This document shows, piece by piece, positions 1-9,055 of a stretch of DNA of 64,000 nt; the first letter of the stretch is position 1; each line of letters begins with the position of its first letter. The notes beneath the pieces were generated by a model, which had not been told where the DNA came from, did not search any database, and saw only the letters and a list, made by a program, of their open reading frames with translations. The stretch lies in assembly GCF_015708155.1 (NCBI RefSeq), contig NZ_JADDYD010000001.1, positions 370,001 to 434,000 of the forward strand, read 5' to 3'. The position numbers were made by a program, and so were the translations under genes. The DNA comes from Mycoplasma sp. 'Moose RK' (GTDB lineage: Bacteria; Bacillota_I; Bacilli_A; Mycoplasmatales; Metamycoplasmataceae).

Positions 1-578
1 ATTCGCGAAGGATTGTAATGATCATTATTGTATTCTTTATCATAAACGCGGTTAATTTCCTTAACCTGCATGTCCAAATAAGCAATTCTTTGGTCTAATT
101 TTTTGATTTCAGCTGCAAGACCAGAAGCTTTACGTTCAAGTGCAAGTTTTGTTAGCCTATCGAGGGATGAACCTTCAGATAAATTTGCACCATCACGGGC
201 AGTTGAAGGAGCAAATTTTGGCTTAATTATTGGTGCTGTAAGATCAGGTGAAGCTGTTTCTTTTTCCTCTTTTTTCTTTTCATTAGGCGTGTTAACAATA
301 ATAGGTGCCTCGGTATCCTTAATTTTTTGCGCATCATTAGGTTTTTTTTGATCCTTGGCGTTGACTAAAGCGTTTGTGACCGGGGAATTAAACTTTAAAG
401 AACTATCAATTTTGCCCTTTGCAATTGTTGAAGGACTTGAATTTAAATAACTATTTTCACTTGAAGAAAAATTGAGTGTAGTTAAATAGTTACCAAGTGC
501 AATTGCGCCTGGCACAAGCAACAAAGGTGTGGCAATCAAAATTATGACTTTTTGTCTTTTTGTTATGCTTAAAACCAT
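1..578 (-). CDS. MIB-family immunoglobulin-blocking surface protein, 5' part
   Basis: The start is the ATG at 578, behind AAAAGGGG. The gene runs off the left edge after about 192 residues. A short charged N-terminus (MVLSITKRQK) is followed by one hydrophobic anchor (residues ~11-30), a Ser/Pro/Lys-rich stretch and a coiled-coil-like segment (GLAAEIKKLDQRIAYL...VKEINRVYD). This coiled coil closely matches the same region of the MIB at 56.9-59.1 kb (GLAAEIKNVEGRVAAL...VDEINRSYE) and of the ICE-split MIB. MIB proteins bind host immunoglobulin and present it to the partner protease MIP. A MIP gene would be expected beyond the left edge. Family assignment is by internal similarity; I am fairly sure of it. 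Confidence 0.75.
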   Translation of the reverse strand, partial: MVLSITKRQKVIILIATPLLLVPGAIALGNYLTTLNFSSSENSYLNSSPSTIAKGKIDSSLKFNSPVTNALVNAKDQKKPNDAQKIKDTEAPIIVNTPNEKKKEEKETASPDLTAPIIKPKFAPSTARDGANLSEGSSLDRLTKLALERKASGLAAEIKKLDQRIAYLDMQVKEINRVYDKEYNNDHYNPSR

Positions 579-613
579 TTTTCAACCCCTTTTATTTTCC
601 CATGTTTGACATT

Positions 614-638
614 ATTTTACCACTTTTTTTTTTTTTTT
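614..638 (-). promoter_or_regulatory. Promoter of the MIB gene with T15/A15 tract
   Basis: On the minus strand a -10-like TAAAAT (619-614) lies five bases downstream of a run of 15 A (T15 on the plus strand, 624-638). The run therefore falls in the -35/-10 spacer. Length changes in such tracts switch surface-protein promoters in other mycoplasmas. The switching here is inferred. Confidence 0.5.
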
Positions 639-1303
639 GGAGAAGAAATCTGGCAAATGTTAGAAAATAGGACATATTTTTTTACTTTAAAAAATTAACC
701 AATAAAAATAATTAGTAAACTTTAGCTGAAAAAATTTTTTTGTAAATTTTTAGTTTCTAGTTGACAATTTTTTAAAAATTAGTGTTGCTTTTATTTTTCG
801 CCAATTTTTGAATTGCGCCACTTAAATATAATTTAGGAAATTTGTTAAAATGTGCAAAGAAAATGAAAAAACTTGAGAAAATCTAACTAATTTTCCCCTC
901 TTTAAAATTAAAGCATTAAATTTTTGCTTTTCATAATAACAAACCACAAATAAAAAATTTTAAAAAAAATATATTTTTTTTCAATTTTTAGCAAAAAAAA
1001 TAAAAATTGTTAATTTAGTATAATTTTGGCACACAAAAGGGTAAAAAATGACCTAAATACAGTACTTTTTTGCATTTTTTTTAATGCAAAAAGTGATTTT
1101 TTAAAATTAATTGATTCTTACTAAAAATTTACAATTTTTTTGTCAGTAAAAATAATTTTTTCCATTAGTTTTTGCTGACAAAACGCTGAAAAAATTATTT
1201 TTTTGAGAATATTTTTAGTTTTTAATTCACAAAAATTCCCGGAAATAGGACATTTTTGTGAATTACTTGTTTTTTTAATAAAAATAAAATAAAAAAAAAA
1301 ACT
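639..1303. other. Intergenic region, very AT-rich, with hairpins
   Basis: No convincing gene on either strand. Two inverted repeats are visible: ACTTTTTTGCATT (1064-1076) with AATGCAAAAAGT (1083-1094), and AATTCACAAAAAT (1224-1236) with ATTTTTGTGAATT (1252-1264). A short motif, AAATAGGACAT, occurs near 665 and again near 1244. It separates the divergent MIB and mraZ transcripts. Confidence 0.5.
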
Positions 1304-1346
1304 TTGAATTTTAACAAATGGTGTATAATTGTGGAAGATAGTGGAG
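1304..1346 (+). promoter_or_regulatory. mraZ promoter with MraZ-box-like direct repeats
   Basis: TATAAT at 1324-1329 is the -10. TTGAAT at 1304-1309 is a possible -35 with a short spacer. GTGTA, GTGGA and GTGGA start at 1321, 1331 and 1341, exactly 10 bp apart, and the first overlaps the -10. MraZ regulators bind short direct repeats with about a 10-bp period ahead of their own gene, so this is a credible autoregulatory operator. Confidence 0.6.
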
Positions 1347-1356
1347 AGAAACGGAA

Positions 1357-1797
1357 ATGTTTGGAACTATTTTCAGAGTATTGGATGAAAAAAATAGAAT
1401 TGTGATGCCACCTGCTTTTCGAAATGAACTTGATGGCGACTTCTATATTTCAGCCAATTTAGAAAAAATTCTTGAAATTAGAAGCCAAGCTGAATTTGAC
1501 CTTATCGCTCAAAAAATCGGAAAAGCGAATTCACTTGATCCAAAACTTCGTGATTTTGCAAGGTATTTTTTTGGCAACACAGTCAAAATCTCCGTTGACA
1601 AACAAGGAAGATTTTTGATCCCCAAAAATTTACTTGATCTTGCTGCTATCGAAAAAAAACTATATTTAATTGGTGTTAATAACAAAATTGAAATTTGACC
1701 TGAGCAAAAATATGATGAATTTTATGCCAAATTTTCTGACTCTGAAATGACAAAAGATCTTGAAAAAGAACTATTAGAATCAGGGGTAGAATTATAA
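1357..1797 (+). CDS. mraZ: MraZ transcriptional regulator
   Basis: 146 residues, the usual MraZ length, beginning [22 protein letters not shown]. The two SpoVT/AbrB-like repeats are visible: [13 protein letters not shown] near the N-terminus and [13 protein letters not shown] near residue 88. One TGA (1696-1698, NKIEIW) is read as Trp. MraZ is a DNA-binding repressor of the division and cell-wall cluster that it heads. Here it is followed after one base by rsmH, so the genes are almost certainly co-transcribed. Repeat boxes just upstream suggest autoregulation. Confidence 0.95.
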
Positions 1798-1798
1798 A

Positions 1799-2686
1799 AT
1801 GCACTTACCTGTTTTGCTTAAAGAACTAATTTCAGCCTTGCAGATTAACCCTAGTGGATGCTATGTTGATTTAACTTTAGGACGTGGCGGCCATTCAAAG
1901 GAGGTTTTGAAGAAATTAACAACAGGAAAATTAATTGTTTTTGATAAAGATTTTGCAGCTTTATCCAAAACGAAAGCAGAACTTTTAGCAATTAGCCAAA
2001 ATGTTGAATTTATTTGAGCTGATTTTTGCAAGTTCGATTCCTACTTAAAAAATCTTGGAGTTGAATTTGTTGACGGATTTGTTGTCGATTTAGGGGTTTC
2101 CTCGCCGCAAATCGATAATCCCGAACGTGGGTTTTCATATTCTAAAAATGGAATCTTGGACATGCGTATGGATCAAAGCCAAAAAATTAGTGCCCTTGAT
2201 GTTGTCAATGAATACTCATTTGCAGAATTAGCAAGAATTTTTACTAAATTTGGCCAACTAAAATTTGCAAAGCAGATTTCTCGAGCAATTATTGATTCTC
2301 GACCTTTAAAAACCACTTTTGAACTTGTTGATTTGGTCAAAAAGGTAATTCCAGCCGCAGTGTTGGCTAAAAAGAATCTTTTAAAAAATGTTTTTCAGGC
2401 TGTGAGAATTGAAGTCAATAATGAACTTGAATCTTTGCATCTTTTACTAGAAAAACTGCCAAAATTTCTAAAAAATGGATCAAAAGTTGCAATAATTAGT
2501 TTTCATTCACTTGAAGACAAGATTGTCAAAAATGCCTTTTTAAAACTGGTTAACAAAGCAAATAACGAGTTTTTTAAAAAAGGCAATCCAGAATTTTCCT
2601 TAAAAGTTTTTCGACCAAAACCAACAGAAATAGCTGCAAATCCGCGAGCAAAATCAGCAAAACTCCGAATTTTAACTAAAAATTAG
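1799..2686 (+). CDS. rsmH: 16S rRNA m4C1402 methyltransferase
   Basis: 295 residues, starting [14 protein letters not shown], which is the typical MraW/RsmH opening. The SAM-binding motif [10 protein letters not shown] is at residues ~25-34. [25 protein letters not shown] and the C-terminal [13 protein letters not shown] are family hallmarks. The enzyme N4-methylates C1402 of 16S rRNA, tuning the ribosomal P site. The start lies one base after the mraZ stop, so translation is probably coupled. TGA at 2016-2018 is Trp. It keeps the mraZ-rsmH-ftsZ order of wall-less mollicutes. Confidence 0.95.
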
Positions 2687-2719
2687 TGACAATTTAAACA
2701 TTGAAGGCGAGGAAAAACA

Positions 2720-3697
2720 ATGGAAAATTTTAGTAAAATCATGCTAATGGGACTAGGTGATTTTGGATCAAAAATCGTTGAATCAATTAATTTTGGTCAA
2801 GCTAATTTTCCAAAATTTTTCATTAATTCACGCAATGAATATTCAGACTTCAATTTTTCAATAAATCAATCATTAATTATCGAAGAATCAGGTTTTGATT
2901 ATGATTGACGCCAATCAAGTCAAACTGTTTTTAAAGAGAGTCAAAAAATTCAAGATGTTCTTTCAAACGTTAAAATTTTGTTTTTAGTTGTTGGCCTTGG
3001 TGGCGCGACTGGTTCTGGTGCAGCAGAGGCAGTCGCCAAAATCGCCAAAAAAATGGGCAAAATCACTATTGTCATTGCCACAAATCCATTGGAAAATGAT
3101 TCAAAAATTCGACACCAGACAAGTTTTGATATCATTGAAAACCTAAAAAAAGTTGTTGATTCATTGATTTTAATTTCAACTGAACAAATAAGCCTTAATT
3201 ATTCAACTTTATTTCTCGACGATGTCACAAAATTAATTATTAGTAACATTGAGCAGAAAATTTCTTTAATGATTAAAGCAATTTTTCAAAAAAATGCTTT
3301 AGTGCGAATCAATAGTTCAATTATTGAATCAATTTTGGCAAATAACAACTTCATTTTTGTAGCTTCAGGAGCAGCCAGTGGTGAACAACGGGCAACAAAG
3401 GCAATTGATCTTGCACTCCGTAATCATTTTGTCGATTTTGACCTTTTTTCCTCCCAAGAAATGCTAATTACAATTAATTCAAGCGGAACGATTTTACAAA
3501 CTGAAATCAACCAGATTCTCAAAAAAATTCGAAAAAATTTCAATTCGGACCTAAAATTTAGCTACGGTGTTTATTTTGAACCAAGGCTCAATGACCAAAT
3601 CGAGGTTGGAATCATTGCAAGCCAAAAAAAACACAGTTATGAAACTGCTAGTCAGGATAAACAAAACCTTATTTTCGCTAAAATGAGCATTTTCTAG
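2720..3697 (+). CDS. ftsZ: Cell division protein FtsZ (mollicute type)
   Basis: 325 residues. The GTP-binding tubulin signature appears as GGATGSGAAEA (residues ~94-104) where GGGTGTG is usual. A following IVIATNPLEND segment matches the FtsZ fold, as does the N-terminal IMLMGLGDFGSKIV. FtsZ polymerises with GTP into the division ring. The protein is short and divergent and lacks the C-terminal FtsA/ZipA-binding tail, in keeping with a wall-less cell. GAGG at 2709-2712 precedes the ATG. Position after rsmH supports the call. Confidence 0.88.
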
Positions 3698-3740
3698 TAA
3701 AAAAAGCAATAATTAAATCAATAAATATAGAAACAAAAGG

Positions 3741-3800
3741 TTTAAAAATTATAAAAAAGGCGTCCTAGTTTGTTTAGGGCGTTTTTTTATAATTTTTAAA
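3741..3800 (+). terminator. Terminator after ftsZ
   Basis: TTTAAAAATTATAAAAAA (3741-3758) pairs perfectly over 18 bp with 3783-3800. A GC-bearing inner part (GGCGTCCT/AGGGCG) and a T-run complete it. It closes the mraZ-rsmH-ftsZ unit. Confidence 0.7.
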
Positions 3801-3858
3801 AGCTTATAAAAAACGCCAAATGCATTTTATAGGTTATTTCTGAAAAGCTATTAAATTG

Positions 3859-3935
3859 TCAATACTTTTTTTTAGTGAAAATCACTAGAAAAAAGTATTG
3901 ACCCAAAAAGCACATATTTTTAGCATTTTTTGGGT
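3859..3935. repeat. Two adjacent long hairpins between convergent genes
   Basis: TCAATACTTTTTTTTAGTGA (3859-3878) folds with TCACTAGAAAAAAGTATTGA (3882-3901). Immediately after, GACCCAAAAAGC pairs with GCATTTTTTGGGTC. The pair lies between the converging ftsZ and engB genes. It may terminate the minus-strand operon. Confidence 0.5.
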
Positions 3936-4081
3936 CAATAAAGTCATTTAAAATTTTAAAAAGTAGAAAAATATAGAAAAAAATTTGTTTTTCATGCAAA
4001 ATCTGACATTTTTTGTACACATTTGGCCAAAATTCAACATAAAACTATTATCCATTAATAAAACCAAGTAGCTTGTAACTT

Positions 4082-4615
4082 TTATTTATTAAGTTTTTCA
4101 TTGAGTTTGGTCAAATTATTTTTAGATTTTGCAGAAATCTGCAAACAATCAAGTTGCAAATTTTGACACTCTTTGGTAAGTGAAGCACGTTCTGACTGGT
4201 TTGTTTTGTCAATTTTGTTTGCTAAAATTTGAATTTTTAAATTTTGCAATTTTAAAAATTCAATCATTTTAAGATCGAGTTGACTAAAACCAACTTTTGC
4301 ATCAATAAGTAAAAAAACAAGAACAATGTACTGATTTTTTGTAAAAAAATCATAAATCATAACTTCGATTTGTTGTTTTTTTTCCTTCGAAAGGCGTGCA
4401 TAACCATAACCAGGGAGATCAACAATCAATTTTTGCTGAGTTGTTCTGTAAAAATTTAATAACTGAGTGTGTCCAGGTTTACCAGAAACACGAGCTATTT
4501 TTGCGCCTGCCAAAGCATTAATCAGAGAAGATTTACCAACATTTGAGCGACCGATAAATACCAATTGCGGCTCAAAAAAACAGTTTTCTGGGCATGAACG
4601 AAGGAATTTTCACAT
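4082..4615 (-). CDS. engB: Ribosome-biogenesis GTPase EngB/YsxC
   Basis: 177 residues. GTPase motifs are in order: G1 GRSNVGKSS (residues ~22-30), G2 T in KPGHTQLLNF, G3 DLPGYGYA, G4 NKID and a G5-like ISAKS. The start MWKFLRSCPENC is chosen because it gives the normal N-terminal strand before the P-loop; its TGA codon is Trp. A later TTG would truncate this strand. EngB is an essential GTPase for 50S assembly. It is the last gene of a minus-strand series after ackA, 62 bases downstream of it, and has a 19-bp hairpin in its leader. Confidence 0.92.
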
Positions 4616-4626
4616 TATTTTTCGCT

Positions 4627-4669
4627 TTTTCTTACTTTTTTACCAAAATGTGGTAAAAAAGTAAGAAAA
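4627..4669 (-). promoter_or_regulatory. 19-bp perfect hairpin in the ackA-engB gap
   Basis: TTTTCTTACTTTTTTACCA (4627-4645) is perfectly complementary to 4651-4669 with a five-base loop. On the minus strand it is not followed by a T-run, so it is not a standard terminator. It ends 11 bases before the engB ATG and could gate engB translation or be an RNA-processing site. Confidence 0.45.
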
Positions 4670-4677
4670 TAATTTAG

Positions 4678-5886
4678 TTATAGACCTCAAACCTTCAAGG
4701 CGTTTTTAGCAATCAAGAGTTCTTCGTTTGTCTTGATCACAAAAATTTTAAGGTGTGAATTAGGAGCAGAAATTTCTTCAATTTCTGAAAATTCACTTGG
4801 TTTTCGTGAGTTTTTTGACTCATCTAAAATCAAGTTTAAACCTGGTAAGGTAATTTTTTCAATAATTGCATGCCGAATCCGGGCTGAATTTTCACCAACA
4901 CCACCAGTAAAAACTAGTGCTTGAATTTTTTTACCAACTTTATTTATGTAATTTACAAGGTAGTCAACAATTTTTTGCACATAAACTTCAAGGGCAAAAC
5001 GGGCATTTTCGTTGCCATTATCAGCAGCTGCAATTACATCACGAAGGTCTGATGAAACACCTGAAAGACCCAAAAGCCCAGACTTTTTGTTCAAAAGTTG
5101 GTCGATTTCAGCAATAGAAAAATTTGCTTCTGTTGCTAAATAAGGAATAATTGACGGGTCAACATCGCCACTACGAGTTCCCATTGCTACACCAGCAAGG
5201 GGTGTAAGTCCCATTGAAGTGTCAAGTGAAGCTGAATTTTGTACAGCGCAAAGTGAAGCGCCATTGCCAATATGCATGTTGACAAAATTAACTTGATTTG
5301 ACCCAAAAATTTTTTCAACTTGCAAAGTAATAAATTTGTGCGAAATTCCGTGAAAACCATACTTACGGATTCCATATTTTTCTCCAACTTGAAAGTCAAT
5401 GGGATAAGTATAGTTTAATTTTGGAATACTTGCATGAAAGGCAGTGTCAAAACTAGCTGCTAGTTTTGCATTTGGCAAAAGTTTTTTGATCGCTTTGATT
5501 GTGGCAAGCGCACCTGGATTGTGAAGCGGTGCAAATTTGGCAGCTTCAGCAATTTTTGCGATTGCATTTTCATCTAAAATTGAAGGAGCACTAAAACTTG
5601 CGCCACCATGAACAATGCGAAAACCAGCAAGAACAAATTCATCAAGGTTTTTTACTACATTTTCTTTTTTTCACATTGAAAATTGGGTTTCAAGTGCTTG
5701 AGCATGATCAACAAAATTGCTATCAAAATCAAAATTTTGACCCTTAAAAGTCATTTTGATTTTACCATTTTGAAGCCCAATTCGCTCAATGAGACCAACA
5801 GCAAGCAATTTTAGATTTTCTTTTTCAAAAATTTGCCACTTAATTGATGAAGAACCAGCATTGATTACCAAAATTTTTGCATTCAT
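4678..5886 (-). CDS. ackA: Acetate kinase
   Basis: 402 residues, normal for AckA. It starts MNAKILVINAGSSSIKW (phosphate-binding NAGSSSIK). It contains RIVHGG, FDTAFH, YGFHGISHKF, HIGNGAS, GTRSGDVDP and FTGGVGENS, the full ASKHA kinase set. The C-terminus is ...ALKVWGL after a TGA Trp codon. AckA converts acetyl phosphate and ADP to acetate and ATP, a main ATP source in mycoplasmas. The start overlaps the pta stop (TAATG), so translation is coupled to pta. Confidence 0.96.
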
Positions 5887-6839
5887 TAGTTTTCCTTTTT
5901 AACCTGAAGTGCGCTAATTAAAGCAGTGTTGAAAATATCTTCAATCGTTGAACCACGTGATAAATCATTAATTGGTTCAGCAATTCCGGTGATAATTGGT
6001 CCAATTGCGCCAAAATTTCCCAATCTTTGAGCAATTTTGTAGCCAATATTTCCTGCATCAAGATTTGGAAAAATTAAAACATTGGCATTAGTCGGGTCAT
6101 TTGTTTTATATTTTTGTAAGCGAACTTCACTATCAAGCGCAGCATCAAACTGGATTTCCCCATAGGCTTCAATTGGAGAATTAGCATTAAACATTTCAGT
6201 TGCACGGGTGACAAGTTCAGATTGTGGTGATTTTGCTGATCCTTTTGTTGAAAAAGATAAAAATGCAGGTTTTGGTTCAAAACCAAGTTGCAAAGCAAAA
6301 TCAACAGCATTTTTGGCAATGTCAACAAGTTGTTGCTCATTTGGCGCGATATTTACAGAAATATCGCTAAATAAGTATTTTTGTGATTCTTTGTGTACAA
6401 TCATCACTGAGGAAATTGTTTTGATGTTTGCTTTTGGACCAATAACTTTAAAAGCTGCCCGCAAAATTTCAGCAGTTGGGTAATTTAGGCCACCAATTAC
6501 GGCATCAACTTGTTTAGTTTTTAACAACATTGCCCCATAAAATGCAGGTGATTCAAATTGTTTTGAAGCAGATTCAAAAGTTTCTTTACCCTTGCGGAAC
6601 TCAACAAATTTATCAATAAATTCAAGTTTCATTTTCGGGCTGATTTCATGCTGCTCAATACTAAGATTAGGGTCGATTTTGCTAACTAGCAAAATTGGTT
6701 TGATAAGGTTTTTTGCTTTAAGTAATTTTGCTGCTTCAACTGCTCGTGAATCAGAACCATCAATAATTAGCACTGATTTTAGGCCACTTTTTTGATTTTC
6801 TTGCTCAAGGCGAGTTTGTAAATATTCTTGATATGTCAT
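5886..6839 (-). CDS. pta: Phosphate acetyltransferase
   Basis: 317 residues, beginning MTYQEYLQTRLEQENQK, with an AAGG-type ribosome site before the ATG. VIGGLNYPTAEILRAAF, ANVLIFPNLDAGNIGYK and the C-terminal IGPIITGIAEPINDLSRGS are the conserved Pta core. It makes acetyl phosphate from acetyl-CoA. The downstream ackA start overlaps its stop by one base, giving the usual Pta-AckA pair that yields ATP from acetyl-CoA. Confidence 0.96.
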   Translation of the reverse strand: MTYQEYLQTRLEQENQKSGLKSVLIIDGSDSRAVEAAKLLKAKNLIKPILLVSKIDPNLSIEQHEISPKMKLEFIDKFVEFRKGKETFESASKQFESPAFYGAMLLKTKQVDAVIGGLNYPTAEILRAAFKVIGPKANIKTISSVMIVHKESQKYLFSDISVNIAPNEQQLVDIAKNAVDFALQLGFEPKPAFLSFSTKGSAKSPQSELVTRATEMFNANSPIEAYGEIQFDAALDSEVRLQKYKTNDPTNANVLIFPNLDAGNIGYKIAQRLGNFGAIGPIITGIAEPINDLSRGSTIEDIFNTALISALQVKKEN

Positions 6840-6909
6840 TTTTTTCCTTATGTTTAATTATGTAATTTTATTAATTATTTTTAATTTTTATGTTAAAAAA
6901 TAAAAATAA

Positions 6910-8733
6910 TTAAATTTTCAAGTTGAAAATTTTGTTTCCAAGGCGAATATATTCATTAATTTTTTTGTCAAGCATTGCAAAGGCTTGTTCATAAATTTTT
7001 GGATCAGCCAAATCAACACCAGCTTTTTTTAAAATTTGGCTTGGCCAATCTGAACCACCTGCGGAAAGAAATTTTTCAATGTAATTTTCAAGTGCTTTTG
7101 GTCCCTCAGTTTTGTATTTTTCAAAAAAGACACTAGCAACAATGTAACCAATTGCGTATTTGTAAACATAGTAACCATAATAAAAATGGGGCACAATAAC
7201 ACTATAAATTAAGGGTTTTTCGTCAGGCATATTCAAATTTGCCTTGTATTTTTCCAGAATTTGCTTATAAATTTCTGCAAAACTTTGATAAGAACTAATT
7301 GGTTCACCTGCATCGATTTTTTTATATAAAAAGGCTTCATAATCAGCTCAAATAACTTGACGCTGAACGGTACCAATGAAAGTTGAAATGCTTTGCGAAA
7401 GAATTTCAAAACGGAAATTCTCATCTTTTTGACTTGCTAATAAATAATCATCAATCATTAATTCATTAAAAATTGAAGCAATTTCAGCAAGGAAAATCGG
7501 GTAATAGCTATTATGGAAATCCTGTTTTTTATCAGAAAAATAAGAATGGAGCGAGTGCCCAAGTTCATGACCTAAAGTGTGAACTGAATTAAGTGTAAAG
7601 TCAAAATTCATTAAAATGTATTTTTTTTCAAGACCATAAGAACCACCAATTGAATAAGCACCACTGCGTTTTGATGGTACATAATGATAGTCAATTCAGC
7701 GTTCTGAAAATGCTTTTTCAACAATTTTTAGATACTCATCTCCTAGTGGCTCAACCGCTTTTAGCACGATTTTCTGGGCGTCCTCAACTGAATAATTGTC
7801 CTTGATTTCAACAAGTGGTACGTTGCGATCCCAATAATTCATTTTGCTACCAAACTTTGCTTCATAAAAAGCTTTGTGAGCTTGCGAAAACTTGTTAAAA
7901 ATCGGTGCTGCTGATGCAACATATTCAAATAATTTTGCCAAACTTCCTTCTTCAAACCGGTCAGGATCAAGACTTGATGCAATCAATGAAGGAAAATTGC
8001 GCATTTTGGCAGCAACTGAATTTGCTTTGATATGTTGATACAAAAGATTGGCAAAAGTGTTTTTATGACTAAGATAGGCCAAATGGTAATTTTCATAAGC
8101 CTCTTTACGAGCTTGTGGTGAACCTGTTTTTAAATAATTAAAATAATTAGTGCTATTTAGGGGCAATTTTTTGCCATTTTCATCAGTAATATCGTTGAAA
8201 ATGGTCTCTGAATTTGACAAAATTGTGAAAAAATTGTAAATTGAAATTTCACCAAAAGCTGATTTTGCCAAATATTCTTCAACTTGATCATCTAATTTGT
8301 GTTTTTTATAATCAAGTTGATAATTAAGGTCTTTTAGGTAAGGTTTGACAATTGGATCAGTGATTCAAGAACGGATTTTGTCCTCATTTTTGTAAAAAAT
8401 TACATCAGTTGAACCCATTTTTGCTTCATAATTTGCCATCATAAATGCAAATTTGTCATTAAGTTCGCTAAAAATGGGGTCAACAACATTTGTGCTCATG
8501 TTGTTGCTGATGTAATTATAAATTTTGTTGTGCTTGATTCCAAAATCAGTTTCAAGTTTTTTGAAATGAACGTAATTTTCAGCACTTTTAAATTGATTGT
8601 CTTTGAATTCAATCAGTTTTTCACTTAAGGCAAGCAAATCACTAAAATTCTCTTCAATCGTTTTGCCTTCAAGTAAAACTTCAAGGTCAAAACGATATTT
8701 TTCAGGAATTTCCTTGTATTCTTTAAAATCCAT
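6910..8733 (-). CDS. pepF: Oligoendopeptidase F (M3 family)
   Basis: 607 residues, the usual PepF length. The zinc motif [13 protein letters not shown] (HExxH) sits at about residue 386, with the downstream glutamate helix ([16 protein letters not shown]). Several TGA Trp codons are needed for the frame. PepF is a cytosolic metallopeptidase cutting peptides of about 7-17 residues, feeding amino acids from imported peptides. The start at 8733 follows GGGAG. It precedes pta by 70 bases. Confidence 0.95.
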
Positions 8734-9027
8734 AATTCTCCCTTCGTTTTTATTATGAACTTAAATTATATAATAAAAGCTGGTAAATTTTAATACCTTT
8801 TCAAGTTAAAGAAAATTGCCGACTTTTTCCTAAATTTTTGCTTTTTTTTGACAAAAATTATGATATAAATTTTAAAATTATTAGTGAAAATTTTGCTTAA
8901 AAATACTTGTTTTTTTAAGGCTAGTTTGCAACATTACAAAGGCATTTATCATTTTTTCTTTTGAAATGATTTGTTTATTGTTGTCTTTTTTCTAAAATTC
9001 TAGTTACTTTTTATTGATAAATTATGG

Positions 9028-9050
9028 TATAATTTTGCAATCAAAGGTGG
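9028..9050 (+). promoter_or_regulatory. Promoter and ribosome site of the P97-like gene
   Basis: TATAAT at 9028-9033 and AAAGGTGG at 9043-9050 precede the ATG at 9056. The -10 lies downstream of an earlier in-frame ATG (9014), so that ATG cannot be the real start. Confidence 0.6.
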
Positions 9051-9055
9051 AATTT

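Noticed and set aside
103..351. Plus-strand 82-codon frame near the left edge
   Set aside because: It overlaps the minus-strand MIB gene antisense and has no ribosome site.
9014..9055. An upstream in-frame ATG as the start of the P97-like gene
   Set aside because: The TATAAT at 9028 and the ribosome site at 9043 lie after it. The ATG at 9056 starts a normal signal sequence.
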